Assembly (NCBI GenBank): GCA_018818365.1
Contig: JAHISH010000039.1
Coordinates: 1-19,923, forward strand
Source: Candidatus Omnitrophota bacterium
GTDB lineage: Bacteria; Omnitrophota; Gorgyraeia; Gygaellales; Profunditerraquicolaceae
Reading direction: 5' to 3'
Length of the DNA: 19,923 bases
Shown: positions 16,241 through 19,923 of the stretch, in pieces
Layout: each line of letters starts with the position of its first letter
How positions within the stretch are numbered: the first letter of the stretch is position 1
The notes under the pieces: generated by a model
Told to the model about the DNA's origin: nothing
The model's input: only the letters and a program-made list of their open reading frames with translations
The model's database searches: none
Translations under genes and position numbers: made by a program

Positions 16241-16268
16241 GTACGCGGGCTGAAATTTCAGTACGCGG
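16241..16268 (+). repeat. direct repeat flanking a perfect palindrome
   Basis: GTACGCGG occurs at 16241-16248 and again at 16261-16268. Between them lies the 12-base perfect palindrome CTGAAATTTCAG (16250-16261). It sits between tRNA-Arg and the SLOG-like gene. It could be an operator or a processing hairpin. No T tract follows, so it is not an intrinsic terminator. Confidence 0.4.
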
Positions 16269-16293
16269 AAGCAAGAACCTAAAATAAAGAACT

Positions 16294-16752
16294 ATGCGTA
16301 AAAAGATAGTGGGAGTAATAGGCGGGCATACGTGTACGGATGAGGTGGAGCAGATTGCCCATGAATTAGGCAAAAAGCTGGCCAAAGTGGTTGGATTGCT
16401 CGCTTGCGGTGGACTTAGTGGTACGATGTTGGCGATTTGCCGCGGATTTAAGGATGGAGGAGGCGTAACTATAGGAATATTACCGAGTTACAACAAAGAT
16501 GATGCGAATGAGTATGTTGATATTCCCCTTCCCACCGGAATGGGATTGGCAAGGAATGTCTTAGTGGTAAAAAGCGCGGATGTGGTGGTGGCGCTTCCTG
16601 GCGAAGCAGGAACCTTATCTGAAATTGCGTATTGCCTGCAATTCGGAATCCCTGTAATCAGCTTGAGATCATGGGATATCCCGGGCGTTATAAAAGTTGA
16701 TACTGTGGAGCAGGCCGCGGATAGAGTCAAAGAATTTCTAAAGGAGAATTAA
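16294..16752 (+). CDS. SLOG/LOG-like nucleotide-binding protein (TIGR00725 type)
   Basis: 152 residues with a Rossmann-like fold. VGVIGGHTCTDE opens the first strand, LLACGGLSGTMLAICRGFKDGGG (about 35-57) matches the nucleotide loop of the LOG/lysine-decarboxylase-like family, and ADVVVALPGEAGTLSEIAYCLQFGIPVI (about 95-122) aligns with the PGGxGTxxE motif. The second glycine is replaced by Glu in PGEAGT, so phosphoribohydrolase activity like that of LOG cannot be assumed; family members of this short type include molybdenum-cofactor carrier-like proteins. It lies three bases before carA, AAGGAG near its end serving carA, so the two are co-expressed. Confidence 0.8.
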   Translation: MRKKIVGVIGGHTCTDEVEQIAHELGKKLAKVVGLLACGGLSGTMLAICRGFKDGGGVTIGILPSYNKDDANEYVDIPLPTGMGLARNVLVVKSADVVVALPGEAGTLSEIAYCLQFGIPVISLRSWDIPGVIKVDTVEQAADRVKEFLKEN

Positions 16753-16755
16753 TCT

Positions 16756-17829
16756 ATGAAGGCACTCTTAATGTTGGAGGATGGCAAAACTTTTATAGGA
16801 TTGGGTATCGGGGTAAAGGAAGAAAAGATAGGGGAGGTAATCTTGAATACTGCCGTGGTGGGGTATCAGGAGATGATGACTGACCCGGCCAATGCCGGAA
16901 AAATATTAATCCTAACCTATCCCCTGATCGGCAATTACGGCACTGCGCCAAAGTTTAATGAGTCCTCAAGGGCGTGGCTGGCGGGTTTGGTGATTAAAGA
17001 AAAAAGCAATATGTATTCAAACTGGCAGGCCACACAAAGCTTTGATGACTTCGTCAAAGATAATAACCTTTTGGCGATCAGTAAAGTGGATACCCGCACC
17101 TTGGCCGTGCATATCCGGCAAAAAGGGCAGATGTATGGCATTATATCTACGCAATGTTTTGAGCCAAAAGAACTCAAGCTTAAGATCGAACGGTTCCGTG
17201 CGCAGGCTCCAGAAAGCATCCTTGCCCAGATCTCTGTAAAGAAACCAACGCGGGCAGGAAGGGTTAAGGGGAAACATAAGATAGCGGTATTAGATTTAGG
17301 GATTACGCAGAGTATTATTACGCAACTCGAAAGATTGAATTGTGCGCTGACCCTCTTGCCCTATAATACTCCTACGTCCGAGATCATACGGCTTAAGCCG
17401 GGCGGATTGGTTATATCCGGCGGTCCGGAAGAAGATACCCAGTTACGCATAGCCCAAGAGAATATCAAGCCTTTGATCGGGAAAATCCCTCTTTTAGGAA
17501 TTGCCACGGGGCATCAGGTCTTAGCCAGGTCGTTAGGGGGCAGGACTACGAAGTTAAAAGTAGGCCATCACGGAGTCAATTACCCCATTCATTATCCCAC
17601 TTCTTTTAAGGGGGAAGTTACGGTACAGAATCATTCCTATTCGGTCGATGAGGATTCATTCAGTAAGATAAAAGAGGTAAAGATCACCGCGTATAATCTT
17701 AATGACCGAACGGTAGAAGCAATTGAAAGCAAAAAGCTTAAATTGCTCGGGGTACAGTATAATCCGGCAAGCCCCGGATTTGAAGAGGTCCATAGCGTTC
17801 TTACGCACTTTATCAAAATGGTATCTTAA
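16756..17829 (+). CDS. carA: carbamoyl phosphate synthetase small subunit with a degenerate glutaminase site
   Basis: 357 residues, near the usual 360-380. The N-terminal CarA domain is normal in outline (GEVILNTAVVGYQEMMTDPANAG, PLIGNYG, VDTRTLAVHIR). The class I glutaminase domain from about residue 190 keeps the fold signature, with GIATGHQ, LKVGHHGVNYP and a VQYNPASPG end. The catalytic residues are gone: the GICLGHQ cysteine is Ala250, the histidine of QxHPEASPG is Asn336, and the glutamate is lost by a one-residue contraction. SNGPGDP reads SGGPEED (221-227), and QNHG reads QNHS (291-294). The frame is intact with no stop. I infer that it cannot hydrolyse glutamine and may serve only as a structural partner of CarB, which would then use free ammonia. 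Confidence 0.92.
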   Translation: MKALLMLEDGKTFIGLGIGVKEEKIGEVILNTAVVGYQEMMTDPANAGKILILTYPLIGNYGTAPKFNESSRAWLAGLVIKEKSNMYSNWQATQSFDDFVKDNNLLAISKVDTRTLAVHIRQKGQMYGIISTQCFEPKELKLKIERFRAQAPESILAQISVKKPTRAGRVKGKHKIAVLDLGITQSIITQLERLNCALTLLPYNTPTSEIIRLKPGGLVISGGPEEDTQLRIAQENIKPLIGKIPLLGIATGHQVLARSLGGRTTKLKVGHHGVNYPIHYPTSFKGEVTVQNHSYSVDEDSFSKIKEVKITAYNLNDRTVEAIESKKLKLLGVQYNPASPGFEEVHSVLTHFIKMVS

Positions 17830-17847
17830 TTTAAAAGGAGACAAGGT

Positions 17848-19923
17848 ATGCCTCGACGTCGTGATATCAAAAAAGTCTTAATGATAGGCTCGGGCCCGAT
17901 TGTTATCGGCCAGGCCTGCGAGTTCGACTACTCAGGTTCCCAGGCTTGTAAAGCGCTGCGAGAAGAAGGATATTTTACTATCCTGGTCAATTCCAATCCT
18001 GCGACGATCATGACCGATCCGGGCATGGCCGATGTAACCTATATCGAGCCGCTTTCGGTAGATATCGTCACGCAGATAATCCGGAAGGAGAAGCCCGATG
18101 CAATTCTTCCGACGCTCGGCGGACAAACCGGCTTAAACCTGGCCTTCTTTTTGATGAAGAAGGGGATCTTAAAGAAATACGGGGTGGAGTCGATTGGCGC
18201 ATCCGTGACCGCGATCTCTTGCGCGGAAGACCGGGAGCTCTTCAAGAAGGCGATGCAGGAGATAGGTGTTGGCGTCCCCAAAAGTGGCATTGCCACTACT
18301 CTCGAGGAAGGCATGCAAATCGGTTTAAGTATCGGCTTTCCCCTTATCTTGAGGCCGGCATACTGTCTGGGAGGAAGCGGCAGCGCCACCGTCTTTAATA
18401 AGGAGGAACTGGAGAGATTTTTGGATAAAGGCTTAGAGACAAGCCCGGTACACCAGGTCTTAGTGGAACAATCCGTCCTGGGATGGAAAGAGATTGAGTT
18501 TGAAGTAATGCGCGATTGTGCGGATAATGTGATCATGATTACTTCCATGGAGAACGTTGATCCGATGGGCGTCCATACCGGCGATAGCATTGTGGTTGCG
18601 CCTTCCCAGACGTTGACCGCCGAAGAATACACCAATTTTGTCAACCTTTCTAAAAGGATCATCCGCCGCGTGGGGATCTCCGGGGGCGGGGCAAATATCC
18701 AATTTGCCCAGAATCCCTATAATGGGCACATCGTTATCATCGAAGTCAACCCACGCCTGAGCCGCTCCTCAGCGCTCGCCTCGAAGGCGACGGGTTTTCC
18801 CATTGCCCGCGTCGCCACGAAGCTTGCGGTAGGTTTGACGCTGCCTGAGGTAATGAACCAGATTACCGGAAAGACTACATCCTTCTTTGAACCGACGGTG
18901 GATTATTGTGTATTTAAGATCTGCCGGTTTGCGTTCGAGAAATTTTCCCGCACCGACCGCGTCCTTAACACCTCGATGAAGGCGGTCGGGGAAGCAATGT
19001 CGATAGGAAGGAATTTTAAAGAGGCGCTCCAAAAGGGGATCCGCTCGACGGAAACATCTCGTTTTGGGTTCGGCGCAGACGGTAAAGATAAGATCACCGA
19101 TGAGATGCTTAAAGATCCCGAGAATAGATTACTCAAGCAAATCCGCGACAAAATCCGTATCCCCCACGACGAAAGGTTATTTTATATTCGCTATGCCCTG
19201 AAAGCGGGGATTTCACCCGAAGAGATTCATCAACTTTCGCATATCGACCGCTGGTTTATTGATAATATGAAGCAGCTTGTGGATATGGAGGCAAAGATCA
19301 AAACCTACAAAAATTCCAAAGAGCAAGATGAGCTCAAGCTCCCTATGGAATTATTCCGGCAGGCCAAGGAAGACGGGTTTTCCGATAGGCAGTTGGCTTA
19401 TTTATTGCAGGTGAAGGAGGAGAAAGTGCGAGAGGCGCGAAAAAAGAATAATATCAAGCCGACATATAAATTAGTCGATACCTGCGCGGGAGAACATCAT
19501 GCCAAGCAGCCGTATTTTTACTCTACCTATGAGACGCAGGAAGAGGCCAGGCCGAGCAAGAATAAGAAAGTGATCATCTTAGGCGGCGGTCCGAATCGTA
19601 TCGGGCAGGGGATCGAATTCGATTATTGCTGTTGCCATGCGGCGTACGCCTTAAAAGAGGAAGGGATCGACAGCATCATGGTTAACTGTAATCCGGAGAC
19701 GGTCTCTACTGATTATGACACTTCCGATAGGCTCTATTTTGAGCCTCTGACCTTTGAAGATATCATGAATATCATCGAAGTTGAGAAACCCATGGGGGTA
19801 ATCGTACAGTTCGGAGGACAGACTCCGCTTAATTTGGCGGTTTCTTTACGCAAGGCCGGGGTTCCTTTGCTGGGCACCAGTGCCGAGAGTATCGATATCG
19901 CCGAAGACCGCAAACGGTTTAAA
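17848..19923 (+). CDS. carB: carbamoyl phosphate synthetase large subunit, 3' end cut by the window
   Basis: The first 692 codons of a protein normally about 1070 long; the frame is open to the window edge. AAAGGAG (17834-17840) lies seven bases before ATG 17848. The first synthetase half shows [17 protein letters not shown] (14-30), [47 protein letters not shown] and [22 protein letters not shown]. It builds carboxyphosphate and carbamate. A linking helical domain follows (about 400-560), and the second half begins at residue 572 with [20 protein letters not shown]. The ATP-grasp motifs seen look functional, in contrast to the CarA next door. It is 18 bases after carA and in one operon with it. 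Confidence 0.97.
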   Translation, partial: MPRRRDIKKVLMIGSGPIVIGQACEFDYSGSQACKALREEGYFTILVNSNPATIMTDPGMADVTYIEPLSVDIVTQIIRKEKPDAILPTLGGQTGLNLAFFLMKKGILKKYGVESIGASVTAISCAEDRELFKKAMQEIGVGVPKSGIATTLEEGMQIGLSIGFPLILRPAYCLGGSGSATVFNKEELERFLDKGLETSPVHQVLVEQSVLGWKEIEFEVMRDCADNVIMITSMENVDPMGVHTGDSIVVAPSQTLTAEEYTNFVNLSKRIIRRVGISGGGANIQFAQNPYNGHIVIIEVNPRLSRSSALASKATGFPIARVATKLAVGLTLPEVMNQITGKTTSFFEPTVDYCVFKICRFAFEKFSRTDRVLNTSMKAVGEAMSIGRNFKEALQKGIRSTETSRFGFGADGKDKITDEMLKDPENRLLKQIRDKIRIPHDERLFYIRYALKAGISPEEIHQLSHIDRWFIDNMKQLVDMEAKIKTYKNSKEQDELKLPMELFRQAKEDGFSDRQLAYLLQVKEEKVREARKKNNIKPTYKLVDTCAGEHHAKQPYFYSTYETQEEARPSKNKKVIILGGGPNRIGQGIEFDYCCCHAAYALKEEGIDSIMVNCNPETVSTDYDTSDRLYFEPLTFEDIMNIIEVEKPMGVIVQFGGQTPLNLAVSLRKAGVPLLGTSAESIDIAEDRKRFK

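Noticed and set aside
16756..17829. carA as a simple pseudogene
   Set aside because: The frame is complete, the length is normal, the ribosome site and coupling to carB are kept, and the N-terminal domain is well conserved; only glutaminase residues are altered.

Overview
The window is a gene-dense, almost entirely plus-strand stretch of a bacterial chromosome carrying housekeeping genes. Moderate base composition, Shine-Dalgarno sequences such as AAAGGAGGT, good sigma70-type promoters, tRNA genes with and without an encoded CCA, and the mix of genes fit an uncultured Gram-negative-type lineage. Omnitrophota or a PVC-related phylum is a guess from gene style, not something the sequence proves. 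I see no transposase, integrase, phage gene or CRISPR array.

Layout. Positions 1-119 hold a possible structured RNA of unknown type. Positions 120-9646 are a translation supercluster: tRNA-Val(GAC), thrS, infC, rpmI, rplT, then pheS and pheT. A potassium-uptake cassette (two single-RCK TrkA proteins, an unlisted 38-residue membrane protein and TrkH) and a membrane-anchored OB-fold protein lie between rplT and pheS. Positions 9647-9933 carry a promoter and a probable 6S RNA upstream of rarA. A strong promoter inside the end of rarA then drives a leader with a PyrR-type binding hairpin, an intrinsic attenuator and an odd array of hairpins (11266-11597), followed by pyrR-pyrB-pyrC. After that come a PHP-domain endonuclease of the EndoQ type ending in a sliding-clamp motif, a small flavodoxin-like protein, tRNA-Arg(CCG), a SLOG/LOG-like protein, carA and the first two thirds of carB, which runs off the end.

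How the genes work together. CarAB, PyrB and PyrC make the first three steps of UMP synthesis, and PyrR with its leader supplies feedback control of pyrRBC. The translation genes form the widespread thrS-infC-rpmI-rplT-pheST neighbourhood. Two synthetases are trimmed: ThrRS lacks the TGS domain and PheT lacks the EMAP-like tRNA-binding domain. infC appears to start with ATA, which fits IF3 autocontrol.

The most striking observation is that CarA has an intact fold signature but has lost the catalytic cysteine (Ala at residue 250), the catalytic histidine (Asn at 336), the glutamate, and glycines that shape the glutamine site. This suggests an ammonia-dependent carbamoyl phosphate synthetase. 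Next most interesting are the 38-residue membrane protein joined by ATGA overlaps to both trkA and trkH, the hairpin array in the pyr leader, and the clamp-binding tail on EndoQ.
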